This document shows positions 37,589 through 45,463 of a stretch of 64,000 nucleotides of DNA, in pieces. Below the pieces are notes generated by a model that worked only from the letters and a program-made list of their open reading frames with translations, ran no database searches and was not told where the DNA came from. The translations under genes were made by a program, and so were the position numbers. Within the stretch, counting starts at the first letter, position 1; the number at the start of each line of letters is the position of its first letter. The stretch spans positions 959,501 to 1,023,500 of the forward strand of contig NC_008576.1 of NCBI RefSeq assembly GCF_000014865.1, written 5' to 3'. This stretch comes from Magnetococcus marinus MC-1. Its GTDB lineage: Bacteria; Pseudomonadota; Magnetococcia; Magnetococcales; Magnetococcaceae.

Positions 37589-38137
37589 GCCTTTGGGATT
37601 GGCTTCTTTAAACACAATCCCCATGGACTCGTTGGATTCAGTAGCTCCCCACTCTGATCCTCTTCATCCTCCCTAGCTGGCAGTAAAATGGTCTTGCGGG
37701 ATGCCTGCAAACATCGAATATTTCTGATATGATGGACATAATTTTCGAATTTACAGAGTATGCACACTCACCTATCATCTCCGCATGGTCAAGTGTGTCC
37801 GTTGTGGAGGGGCTTGTGCGTACCGTTGCGCGTTTTTCCTGAAAAATATCAAACGCTCAGAAACCTCATCACAACTCAACCATGGTTTGGTTGGGTTTTT
37901 ATTGACACCGTTAGCCTGTTGGATAGATGCGCACCGCCAACCTTCGTGCACCTGCGGAGCTTTGATCCATCCGACACCCTTTTTTGGCTTGCCGCGCAAC
38001 CCCGTACGGGGATACACCATGCCCCCCCTTTGGGTGCGTGTGCCCCTGGACGCTCCATGACCCTATGCGATGGTGTCGTCGGTCATCTTAGATATTTGGG
38101 GTGGGCGAGCATAACCTCTCTCTGGCAGAAACAATCC
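37589..38137. other. Leader of the sodium channel gene
   Basis: One frame runs open into the channel gene from 37760, but its translation is Pro/His/Cys-rich and unlike a protein family, and the established product starts at 38138. I see no other gene. The stretch may hold the channel promoter. Confidence 0.5.
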
Positions 38138-38962
38138 ATGTCACGCAAAATAAGAGATTTAATCGAATCCAAACGCTTTCAAAACGTCATCACCGCCATT
38201 ATTGTGCTCAATGGCGCTGTGCTGGGTCTGCTGACCGATACAACCCTATCGGCCTCCAGCCAAAACCTGCTGGAGCGTGTGGATCAACTTTGTCTGACTA
38301 TCTTTATTGTTGAAATATCCCTGAAAATATACGCCTATGGCGTGCGAGGCTTTTTCCGCAGCGGCTGGAATCTGTTTGATTTTGTGATTGTGGCCATCGC
38401 GCTTATGCCCGCCCAGGGTAGCCTATCGGTGCTGCGAACCTTCCGTATATTCCGCGTCATGCGGCTCGTATCGGTCATACCAACCATGCGAAGAGTGGTG
38501 CAAGGCATGCTCTTGGCACTGCCCGGCGTGGGATCGGTAGCGGCACTGTTGACGGTGGTCTTCTATATTGCGGCTGTCATGGCCACCAATCTCTACGGGG
38601 CAACCTTCCCTGAATGGTTTGGTGATCTTAGCAAGAGCCTGTACACACTATTTCAGGTGATGACCTTAGAGTCATGGTCTATGGGCATTGTGCGTCCAGT
38701 GATGAACGTTCATCCCAACGCATGGGTTTTTTTCATCCCCTTCATCATGCTCACCACCTTTACCGTGCTCAACCTGTTTATTGGCATTATTGTAGATGCC
38801 ATGGCCATCACCAAGGAACAGGAGGAAGAGGCCAAAACCGGCCACCACCAAGAGCCTATTAGCCAAACATTGCTCCATCTGGGAGATCGCCTAGATAGGA
38901 TCGAAAAGCAGCTTGCGCAAAACAACGAGCTCTTACAACGACAACAGCCGCAAAAAAAATAG
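38138..38962 (+). CDS. Voltage-gated sodium channel NavMs
   Basis: A 274-residue subunit that assembles as a tetramer in the inner membrane. S1-S4 form the voltage sensor; S4 is visible as RTFRIFRVMRLV with arginines every third residue. S5, the pore helices and S6 follow. The selectivity filter TLESWS (E178) gives Na+ selectivity. The C-terminal tail is a neck plus a coiled coil (LHLGDRLDRIEKQLAQN) that holds the tetramer together. The sequence agrees with the Magnetococcus channel NavMs used for crystal structures, as I recall it, and that recognised protein starts at MSRKIRD, which fixes the start. Its natural role in the cell is not known; it could set sodium or membrane potential signals for motility. 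A dead IS256 copy begins right after its stop. Confidence 0.97.
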   Translation: MSRKIRDLIESKRFQNVITAIIVLNGAVLGLLTDTTLSASSQNLLERVDQLCLTIFIVEISLKIYAYGVRGFFRSGWNLFDFVIVAIALMPAQGSLSVLRTFRIFRVMRLVSVIPTMRRVVQGMLLALPGVGSVAALLTVVFYIAAVMATNLYGATFPEWFGDLSKSLYTLFQVMTLESWSMGIVRPVMNVHPNAWVFFIPFIMLTTFTVLNLFIGIIVDAMAITKEQEEEAKTGHHQEPISQTLLHLGDRLDRIEKQLAQNNELLQRQQPQKK

Positions 38963-39579
38963 TGGTGGGTGCCACTGAGAATGACATGGTAGTACAAGCC
39001 CGTCTGGATGATTTTATTGAGCGTGGTGTGGATCCAAAGCTCTGATAAGGCCGTAGGCAACACCTACGGCCTAGTTGGCGCTGATTCAACGTTGTCAGGT
39101 TCATAAGTCACGTAACATCCTCGACCGACTGGTAGGGTCATGAAAATTTCAGCGCGCAAAGTTCTTAGGCAGGCGTGGGATGCTGAAAGCCCAGAACGAG
39201 CTGAAAAACTGCTGCGCAATCTGGCCAACCGCCTAAAATCAACCAATCAGCAGGCCGCAGCCACTCTTCTGGAAGGGCTGGATGAGATTCTTTGACTTAT
39301 TCGGCTTGGATTACCACCGGCACTGCGCGGAGCGCTGGCTAGCACCAACGCATTGAAAATTTGAATGGGACCATTTGTAACGTGACACGCAATATCAAGC
39401 GATGGAAAAACAGCAACATGCGTTTCATGTGGAGAGTTGCCGGTATGCTGGAGGCCCAAAAAGGATTTCAGCGATTACGAGCCTATAGAGAGTTGCCTCA
39501 GCTCAAGGTCAAGCTTGAGCAGCATACGCAAAAGACCTTGGCTGAAATGTTACTTCCAAAACAATCTGAGGCCGCGTAA
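38963..39579 (+). pseudogene. Decayed IS256-family (mutator-type) transposase
   Basis: Pieces of a transposase can be read in order in different frames: GATENDMVVQARLDDFIERG near 38963-39040, LIQRCQVHKSRNILDRL near 39077-39132, LLRNLANRLKSTNQQAA near 39209-39260 with LGLPPALRGALASTNA, then NLNGTICNVTRNIKRWKN...MRFMWRVAGMLEA from about 39360 to the stop at 39579. These are the C-terminal half blocks of IS256 transposases. Internal stops and several frameshifts show that it is dead. The N-terminal half and the left end are missing, and no terminal repeats are seen. Confidence 0.85.
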
Positions 39580-39646
39580 GACGAATCAGGCACCCCCTTG
39601 AATTTCAACAGAGTTCGGGACATTCCCCTTGAAGAATTCAGGCATG

Positions 39647-39682
39647 AAAAAAACCGCCCAATCCGGGACAGATCAGGCGGTT
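39647..39682 (-). terminator. Terminator at the left edge of the phage-like island
   Basis: Arms AACCGCC (39652-39658) and GGCGGTT (39676-39682) enclose a 17-base loop; on the minus strand the stem is followed by a run of seven T. It would end the leftward phage gene cluster that starts near 41000. Confidence 0.6.
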
Positions 39683-39792
39683 CTTCACCAGGGAGTTGGT
39701 CCCTGAGTTTTTGAATGGTGGCCAACCAACAATTGAATAGTCAGAACAACATATTGATAAACAATGATGAAAATATAATATGGATTTTCAGG

Positions 39793-39811
39793 TGCCCCCA
39801 AAGTTGCCCCC
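39793..39811. repeat. TGCCCCC motif pair, left end of island
   Basis: TGCCCCCAAAGTTGCCCCC resembles the motif cluster at 45201-45230 on the tRNA side of the island, and both are preceded by GATTTTCA. They may be integrase arm-type sites or remnants of the attachment ends. Confidence 0.45.
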
Positions 39812-39845
39812 GCTTAATGCTTCCTGGTGGGCAGTGGGCGGCGCT

Positions 39846-40115
39846 TCACTCCCTTTGTGAAGCCAATTCTTCCAGCACCCGGGCGGCTTCCTCCCACACC
39901 CGGCGTTCATGTTCGGCGGCCAGGGTGTCGGCGTCGGGCATCGCACGACCGGCCAGACCGGCTTTCATCGCTTCCGCTGCCACTGTGGCGTGGGGGAGCG
40001 TCTGGGACGCCTTTTCCGCCCAGGCCAGAACTGTTTTGGCGGCTTCGGCGGCCTCCACCATGCGGCCCACGATGGCGTAGGCGGTGCGTTCCACGATTCC
40101 GGATGGGGTCATCAT
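39846..40115 (-). CDS. Small phage-like hypothetical protein
   Basis: An 89-residue Ala/Glu-rich helical protein. Its start overlaps the end of the terminase small-subunit gene by four bases, as in compact phage operons. I recognise no domain. GC-rich codon use like its neighbour suggests that it belongs to the same phage module. Confidence 0.5.
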   Translation of the reverse strand: MMTPSGIVERTAYAIVGRMVEAAEAAKTVLAWAEKASQTLPHATVAAEAMKAGLAGRAMPDADTLAAEHERRVWEEAARVLEELASQRE

Positions 40116-40585
40116 GCCGTTACCTCCTCTGGCTGGCGGTCATCATGGGCGCGGTCGGCCAGTTCCTCCAGCGCCTCCCGCAGGGACTCTTCCATCTTCT
40201 GTTCCATGGCGGCGGGGTTGGGATCGGCGGCCAGGGTGACAGCAAGGCGGTGGGGAACCAGCATCAGCCGATCCCGCACCCGGCGGGCCAGGGCGAAGGC
40301 CGCCTGTTTCACCTCGTCCGCTGGGATCAACTCTCCCCGCAGCCGGGTCACCTCGATTTCGGTTTTTTCCCGTTGCGCCGCCGCAAGTTTGGCCCGCTCC
40401 GTGGTCAGGTCCAGGCCGCCTTTCGACTTGTGGCGCGACGCCACCGCCCGCAGGTGGCGCAAGTAGGCGGTGCGCACCTGGTCCAGGTCCGGGTTGCGGG
40501 CGGGCAAGCCCAGTTCCTTAAGCAGATCCCGCACCCGGCGTTCGGACAGGTCCAGGTGGGCGGCGATGTCAGCCTGGGTTGCCAT
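40112..40585 (-). CDS. Phage terminase small subunit (Nu1-like)
   Basis: A 157-residue protein from ATG 40585. The N-terminus is a winged-HTH-like domain (QADIAAHLDLSERRVRDLLKELGLP) as in phage lambda Nu1, which binds the cos or pac site. The centre has the helix LTTERAKLAAAQREKTEIEVTRLRGELIPADEV that recurs in Nu1-type small terminases, and the end is acidic. The small subunit normally hands DNA to a large-subunit ATPase, but no large subunit, portal or capsid gene follows here, so the module is a remnant. The frame is open further upstream into the previous gene because of a frameshift there. Confidence 0.75.
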   Translation of the reverse strand: MATQADIAAHLDLSERRVRDLLKELGLPARNPDLDQVRTAYLRHLRAVASRHKSKGGLDLTTERAKLAAAQREKTEIEVTRLRGELIPADEVKQAAFALARRVRDRLMLVPHRLAVTLAADPNPAAMEQKMEESLREALEELADRAHDDRQPEEVTA

Positions 40586-40990
40586 GGTCCACCCCCAGTT
40601 CGGCGTTCTTGGCGTGCAGCTTCTCCCGGGCCGCCCCAGGTCCAGTTTGGTGCCCAGGTAGACGCAGCGGCTTTTGCCCGCCACTTTGCGGAAGGCGCGC
40701 CAGTATCCTCGGGCGTGTTGATTAAGGGACCACCCGGCCAGGCGGCGGGGAGCGTCGTGGTTGCTCCCTTGGTCGTCGTCATCCGCGCCCACCCGGAGGC
40801 CCGCCTGGAACCCAGCATCCCAGGCAGCCAGTAGCATCGGGGCATGAATCTGGAAGGTCTCCCAGGGGATAATGCCCACAGGGTGGCTGCGCAGTTGCTC
40901 ATGGGCTTGGCGGGCGTCGCCATCGGCCTGGCGGAAGGCGTCTCTTACCGCCTCCATGCGTTCCAGCAGCAGGGCCACAGCATCGGCCAT
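40569..40990 (-). pseudogene. Frameshifted phage-like gene upstream of the terminase small subunit
   Basis: The frame from ATG 40990 (MADAVALLLERMEAVRDAFRQ) reads as a real protein through CVYLGTKLDLG near 40640. Beyond that the in-frame text (RPGRSCTPRTPNWGW) looks wrong, whereas the next frame gives AREKLHAKNAELGVDHGNPG and a stop at 40569 that would overlap the terminase start. A one-base change in the GC-rich run near 40630-40645 explains this. Family unknown; a sequencing error is possible. Confidence 0.55.
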
Positions 40991-41075
40991 TGTTTTCTCC
41001 ATATCTGACCAAATATCTGCCCTTGAATATATCTGACTATCAACGCATCTTCAGTTTTCTTTACAAGGGGTCGCA

Positions 41076-43064
41076 ATGGCGGAAACAAGGTCATTTTGGG
41101 CTGGGACAGTTGGATCGTTCTTGCAGGCCGATTTTGAAAAAATTCTGGGACAACTGGCCGTTCGTGTCTCCTTGATCCATTCAGGCAATGAAGAGCAGCA
41201 GTTGATTGCCTGGAAGAGGGAGTTAGACATTTTGCAGGGTGCGTTTGAAACACTGGGGACAGATGTGCTCCCGTGGGGTGTCTTGCTGGAAATGCCTCTT
41301 CAAAGGCTCGGCAGGCGGTTGGATGCTGTCGTGATCATCGGCGGCACCATCGCCGTCGTGGAATTCAAGGTGGGTTCTCGTACCTGCTCCTCCTCTGATG
41401 TGCAGCAGGTTGAAGATTATGCGCTCTGCCTTCGGGATTTCCACGCTGGGTCCCGGGGGCGGAATGTCGTTCCCATCGTATGCGCCGAACACGCCCCCCC
41501 TGTAGATTTACCCCCATCCATTCATGTGCTCGAAAACGTTTCCCCCGTGCTCCAATGCAATGCTGGCGGTCTGGCCAATTGCCTGGCCATGATCCAACGG
41601 TTTAATGATGGAGCGCCCCAGTTGGATTGGGAAACCTTTGACTCCTCTTCCTACAATCCAACGCCATCCATCGTGGATGCAGCCCGCCATGTGTACGCTG
41701 GCCATGCCGTCGCTGAAATCGGCAGGGCTGATGCGTCCGCGGAAGTGTTGGAATCGGCGGCCAACCGCCTCAAGGAGATTGCCATTCAGGCGAAGCGAAA
41801 AGGTTCCAGACGGATCTGTTTCGTTTCGGGAACGCCAGGCTCCGGGAAAACGATGCTGGGGCTTGATCTGGTGTTCACAGGGGATGCCGGGCGGGTAGCT
41901 GGCGAACCCGCGGCTCTGCTGTCAGGGAATCGGCCTTTGGTCCATGTTCTTCGGGAAGCATTGGCAGAAGACGCCGCAAGCCGTGGGATGACCAAAAAGG
42001 AAGCCAGGCGGCAGGTGTATCAGGGCCTACAGAACCTCCTGGACTACCTCAAGGAGCACTCCCAAGGGGAAGCGCCGCCTGAACATGTTCTGGTCTTTGA
42101 TGAAGCCCAACGGGCCTGGGACGCCGAAGTCGGGAAAAAGCTCTTGGGCAGGGAGCGTTCGGAACCGGCTTTGTTTTTAGATATCCTCAACCGTATGCCA
42201 TGGGCCTGTCTGGTCTGCCTGGTGGGGCCAGGACAGGAAATCAACCGGGGGGAAGGTGGTCTTGCCTTGTGGGGCCAGGCCCTTGAGGAGGCTGCACAGG
42301 ATGGAAACCGTTGGGTGGTCCATGCGGGATATGATGCCATCCATGGTGGGGAGTATGTTGGCGACGGCATCCTTTCAGGAATGCATAGCCAGCGGAATGC
42401 CCTCCAGTTGGTGGAGGAGCCATCTATCCACTTGACCGCGGGGTTGCGATCCTACCGAACGCCATCCCATGGGCAATGGGTGGCGGCGTTGCTCGGCGGG
42501 CGAATTGAGGAGGCCGCCAGCATTGCCCGCGGGATGGATGCACCACCGGCCTATATCACCCGGGATCTGCCCATGCTCAAGTCGTGGCTTCGTGAGCGGT
42601 GCCGGGGAAACCAGCGGGTGGGACTGTTGGCCAGTTCGGGGGCGGTTCGGCTGATTGCCGATGGCATCCCCCCTTCGCCACGCTCCAACGAACTGGACCA
42701 GGTGGCCCATTGGTTTCTGAAGCCATCCGGGGACTATCGCTCCTCCAATGCTCTGGAAGTCCCGTTGAGTGAGTTTGTCTGCCAGGGCCTTGAAATCGAC
42801 TATGCTGGGATCTGTTGGGGTGGGGATTTGATCTGGGATGATGGCTGGCAACCCCGGGCTATGCGGGCACCGAAATGGCAGATGGTCCGTAAAGATGACG
42901 CCCGCATGTATCGCCTCAACACCTACCGGGTGTTGTTGACTCGGGCGCGGGCTGGTTTGGGGATTTTTGTCCCATTTGGAGATGATGACGATCAAACCAG
43001 AAAAAGACGACAATTCGACTTAGGATGTAAAACCCTTAAAATGGCAGGATGTGTTTCGCTGTAG
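41076..43064 (+). CDS. DUF2075 P-loop protein with an N-terminal nuclease-like domain
   Basis: A 662-residue protein. Residues ~75-100 read LDAVVIIGGTIAVVEFKVG, the D...ExK pattern of a PD-(D/E)xK nuclease core. After a linker comes a superfamily-1-like ATPase (DUF2075): Walker A GTPGSGKT at 252-259, Walker B VLVFDEAQRAWD near 338, a later LTAGLRSYR block and, near the end, YRVLLTRARAGLGIFVP, which is the UvrD-like motif VI. This layout suggests a nuclease-helicase that acts on DNA or RNA ends. It starts at ATG 41076, divergent from the phage genes, and is followed 50 bases later by a GIY-YIG protein. Such cargo genes in phage remnants often serve defence against other phages; that is inference. 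Confidence 0.8.
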   Translation: MAETRSFWAGTVGSFLQADFEKILGQLAVRVSLIHSGNEEQQLIAWKRELDILQGAFETLGTDVLPWGVLLEMPLQRLGRRLDAVVIIGGTIAVVEFKVGSRTCSSSDVQQVEDYALCLRDFHAGSRGRNVVPIVCAEHAPPVDLPPSIHVLENVSPVLQCNAGGLANCLAMIQRFNDGAPQLDWETFDSSSYNPTPSIVDAARHVYAGHAVAEIGRADASAEVLESAANRLKEIAIQAKRKGSRRICFVSGTPGSGKTMLGLDLVFTGDAGRVAGEPAALLSGNRPLVHVLREALAEDAASRGMTKKEARRQVYQGLQNLLDYLKEHSQGEAPPEHVLVFDEAQRAWDAEVGKKLLGRERSEPALFLDILNRMPWACLVCLVGPGQEINRGEGGLALWGQALEEAAQDGNRWVVHAGYDAIHGGEYVGDGILSGMHSQRNALQLVEEPSIHLTAGLRSYRTPSHGQWVAALLGGRIEEAASIARGMDAPPAYITRDLPMLKSWLRERCRGNQRVGLLASSGAVRLIADGIPPSPRSNELDQVAHWFLKPSGDYRSSNALEVPLSEFVCQGLEIDYAGICWGGDLIWDDGWQPRAMRAPKWQMVRKDDARMYRLNTYRVLLTRARAGLGIFVPFGDDDDQTRKRRQFDLGCKTLKMAGCVSL

Positions 43065-43114
43065 CTTATAAACACATATAATTCTCCTTACAATTAAGGC
43101 AAAGCTGGTTCCTT

Positions 43115-44206
43115 ATGGGAAAGAAATTAAAATTTGTTGACCTTTCAGCAATGCATCATTTGATTGATGGATTGACGTTCAAAGTGAGTCGTTGCGCTGA
43201 AGTTCTGGATTCATCCCTTATTGAATTAAACAAAAAAACCAAAATTCCCGCAACAATAGTAAAATGGAACCAAAAAGGCATGAATCCTGCTCTTTTTCCG
43301 AGCCTGCCAATTGATGGTCGATTGATTATTGAAGTGACTCAAACATTTAATAAAAACACAGGAAAAACTCTCCATGCTTGCACTGTTCTAAATAAAAAGG
43401 ACGAGGCGCAATCTGCTCCTGTTGTATTTTTCATCATGAAGTCTTTTGCTCTTGATATCCCTATGAGACTTGAAATTCCACTGCGTGCTCTGTTAAAGGG
43501 GAGAGGCAGTTTAAATGGAACATATTCTGTGTATCTTCATGGTTTGTTTGCTGATAATGGCGAAGAGTTTGTTTATTATGGAATAACAAGGCGCGGATGG
43601 AATAAGCGGTTCATGGAACACGTCACAGCCTCAACTCGTGACCAATCAAAGCGATTATTTCCGAGAAAATTAGGGGATCTTATTTCTGCACGAGCAGCAG
43701 AGATGAACAATGTCTCTGATTCCCGCCCAAAGCTGTCCGGAATAATTACGGCTCTGTGTGCTGTTGGCCTATCTGAAGATCAGGCGATGGATGCAGAGGA
43801 GTATTTGGTTGATAAGTATAGCCTTTCCTCGAAGTATGGGAAAGGATTGAACATGATTCCTGGGGGGTATGAGGGTGTGCGCTCATTGCATAAACTGTCA
43901 ATTCAAACCGGGCCAGATTCAATTGACACAGAATCACGTGAGGAATTGTTGGATAGATATCTCCATGACCATCCAAGAATTGGGGTTCCTAATCCAGGTG
44001 TCGCGGAGAAATGGAATGATCCAGGGTATGCAGAAGCCGTAATCTGTGGCAGAGAAAATAGATTGACTGCTGATCAGGTCCGGGAAATCAGGTATTTATC
44101 TGCATTGGGTTATCCGGCAGATAAAATCCAAGAAAAGGTTGGGGCAATTGACAACGGCCAGGTACAAAGAGTCCTTGATCGTCGAACCTACTCTCGTATC
44201 AATTGA
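43115..44206 (+). CDS. GIY-YIG nuclease-like protein
   Basis: A 363-residue protein of which about residues 135-250 fit a GIY-YIG domain: GTYSVYL, then VYYGITRRG with the catalytic arginine in RGWNKRF, the conserved glutamate in AEEYLVDKY, and N in LNMIPGG. The first 130 residues are unknown. The C-terminal ~60 residues (LTADQVREIRYLSALGYPADKIQEKV...VQRVLDRRTYSRI) look like the helix-turn-helix tail of phage homing-type endonucleases. It is AT-rich, unlike the GC-rich DUF2075 gene 50 bases upstream, so the two have different histories or rates. They read the same way and could work together. Confidence 0.75.
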   Translation: MGKKLKFVDLSAMHHLIDGLTFKVSRCAEVLDSSLIELNKKTKIPATIVKWNQKGMNPALFPSLPIDGRLIIEVTQTFNKNTGKTLHACTVLNKKDEAQSAPVVFFIMKSFALDIPMRLEIPLRALLKGRGSLNGTYSVYLHGLFADNGEEFVYYGITRRGWNKRFMEHVTASTRDQSKRLFPRKLGDLISARAAEMNNVSDSRPKLSGIITALCAVGLSEDQAMDAEEYLVDKYSLSSKYGKGLNMIPGGYEGVRSLHKLSIQTGPDSIDTESREELLDRYLHDHPRIGVPNPGVAEKWNDPGYAEAVICGRENRLTADQVREIRYLSALGYPADKIQEKVGAIDNGQVQRVLDRRTYSRIN

Positions 44207-44600
44207 GCATATCCACAATTACCAGAAGTGGGTTCAGATTGTCCAGGCCAAGGAACCGGAACCCCCTATGGGCCAGTGGCACGCTGGCGGCGTGTCGGGG
44301 TCGCACGGAACCCGCATAGGGACGCCCTGGGAAGTACCTCGGCAATTTCCACATGGTAGGTGGGGGTGACACCCCCGGCCCATTTGGCCCATCAGGATGC
44401 AATGGTATGTTATTCAAAGCATTCTGATGGGCCGCTCCCTGGCCCGGTTTGGCCCATTGGCTGGCCCGGTCCGCTGATGGGCCAGGGTGGGCCGCCCGCT
44501 GGCCCATTACATTCACCGCAATCATAAGCGGTTGCAGGATGTTGGGCCAATGGGCCAAACGGGCCGCCCCTACGCCGCACACGGTGAGCATTCCGCCAAC
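44207..44600. repeat. Cluster of about ten TGGGCC/GGCCCA motifs
   Basis: TGGGCC or its complement GGCCCA occurs about ten times between 44268 and 44557, several in close tandem (for example 44542-44565, and 44476-44505). No intact gene covers it. Such iteron-like clusters can be sites for a replication or excision protein of the element; alternatively they are what is left of the lost end of the integrase gene. Confidence 0.6.
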
Positions 44601-44627
44601 GCCTCCCCCAGCTTGGGGTTCACCATC

Positions 44628-45111
44628 CAGACCGGCTTCCTTTTCGATACGGCGCAACATCGACAACAGTTCCGGGGGCGTGATGTCGGCTATAGGGCGG
44701 TTGCCGATCCAAGGGAAAATGTCCCGTTGGAACAAACGCAACAGTCGGGTGGAGTGCATGTCGGTCCAGTTGGGGAGGTGTCGGGCGTACCACTCCAAGG
44801 TAACCGTCTCGAAAGAACCTGCCTCGGCGGCAATCTTGGCGGCTTTGGTGGCCTTGCGGTGTTCGCCCGGATCGGATTCCATCCGCCAATAGGCGGCGGG
44901 ATTCGTCGCGACGCTCCCGGGCCTGTTTCAGGGAAACGTCGGGATAGACGCCCAGGGAGATGCGTTTCTCTTTTCCGCCGAAACGAAACTTTAACCACCA
45001 CCATTTGCCGCCACTGGTGGCCACCTCAAGATACAGCCCGCGACCGTCAAACAACTTTTGGGGCCGGTCGGTGGGTTTGGCTTGTCGAATGGCGCGGTCG
45101 GTCAGTGGCAT
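44628..45111 (-). pseudogene. Broken tyrosine integrase (P4-type, DUF4102 N-terminus)
   Basis: From ATG 45111 the protein reads MPLTDRAIRQAKPTDRPQK, LFDGRGLYLEV, KWWWLKFRFGGKEKRISLGVYPDVSLKQAR: the arm-binding domain of P4-like integrases. Near 44876 a one-base frameshift occurs (LLADGI then DPGEHRKATKAA in the next frame), and the core-binding part continues to LLSMLRRIEKEAGL at about 44628. The catalytic domain with R...HxxR...Y is absent. It lies 222 bases from a tRNA gene on the same strand, the usual place for such integrases, and so marks the right end of the island. It cannot excise the element by itself. Confidence 0.9.
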
Positions 45112-45166
45112 GGTTTGCGTCCTCTCAACGGTTGGAGCAGGGTTCGATTCCGACCGCCTTGGTAGG

Positions 45167-45230
45167 ATTTGGGGGCAACAGATTTTCAATCTCATTGCTC
45201 TGCCCCCAGAATTGCCCCCAGTTGCCCCCG
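45167..45230. repeat. TGCCCCC motif cluster near the integrase (right end)
   Basis: Three direct copies of TGCCCCC at 45201-45230 and one inverted copy (GGGGGCA) near 45171-45177. Matching motifs lie at 39793-39811 on the other side of the island. They are candidate integrase arm-type sites. Confidence 0.5.
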
Positions 45231-45333
45231 GATTTCATGAACTCCTATTGGACGACTTTAGACGGAAGAACGCAAAAAAGCCAGTGTTTCCACTGGCTTT
45301 CTGCACTGCATTGGATCCCTTGGGATCCTTGTT

Positions 45334-45409
45334 TGGTGGGCCCACCAGGATTCGAACCTGGGACCGACCGGTTATGAGCCGGCGGCTCTGACCGCTGAGC
45401 TATAGGCCC
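45334..45409 (-). tRNA. tRNA with CAU anticodon (Ile2 or elongator Met)
   Basis: A complete 76-base cloverleaf with encoded CCA. Acceptor GGGCCTA pairs with TGGGCCC; D stem GCTC/GAGC; anticodon stem GCCGG/CCGGT with loop CTCATAA; T arm CCAGG-TTCGAAT-CCTGG. The anticodon CAT with a GGGCC acceptor stem is more like tRNA-Ile2 (lysidine-modified) than like many elongator Met tRNAs, but the sequence alone does not decide. It lies 54 bases downstream of rpoD on the same strand and is the likely integration site of the neighbouring phage-like island. Confidence 0.93.
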
Positions 45410-45463
45410 TCTCAAAATCCCCCCCCCACAACCCATCCAGCAGAAGGGGAGGGGACCCCGAAA

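Noticed and set aside
37760-38137. In-frame N-terminal extension of the sodium channel
   Set aside because: The extension is Pro/His/Cys-rich without family resemblance; the recognised channel starts at 38138.
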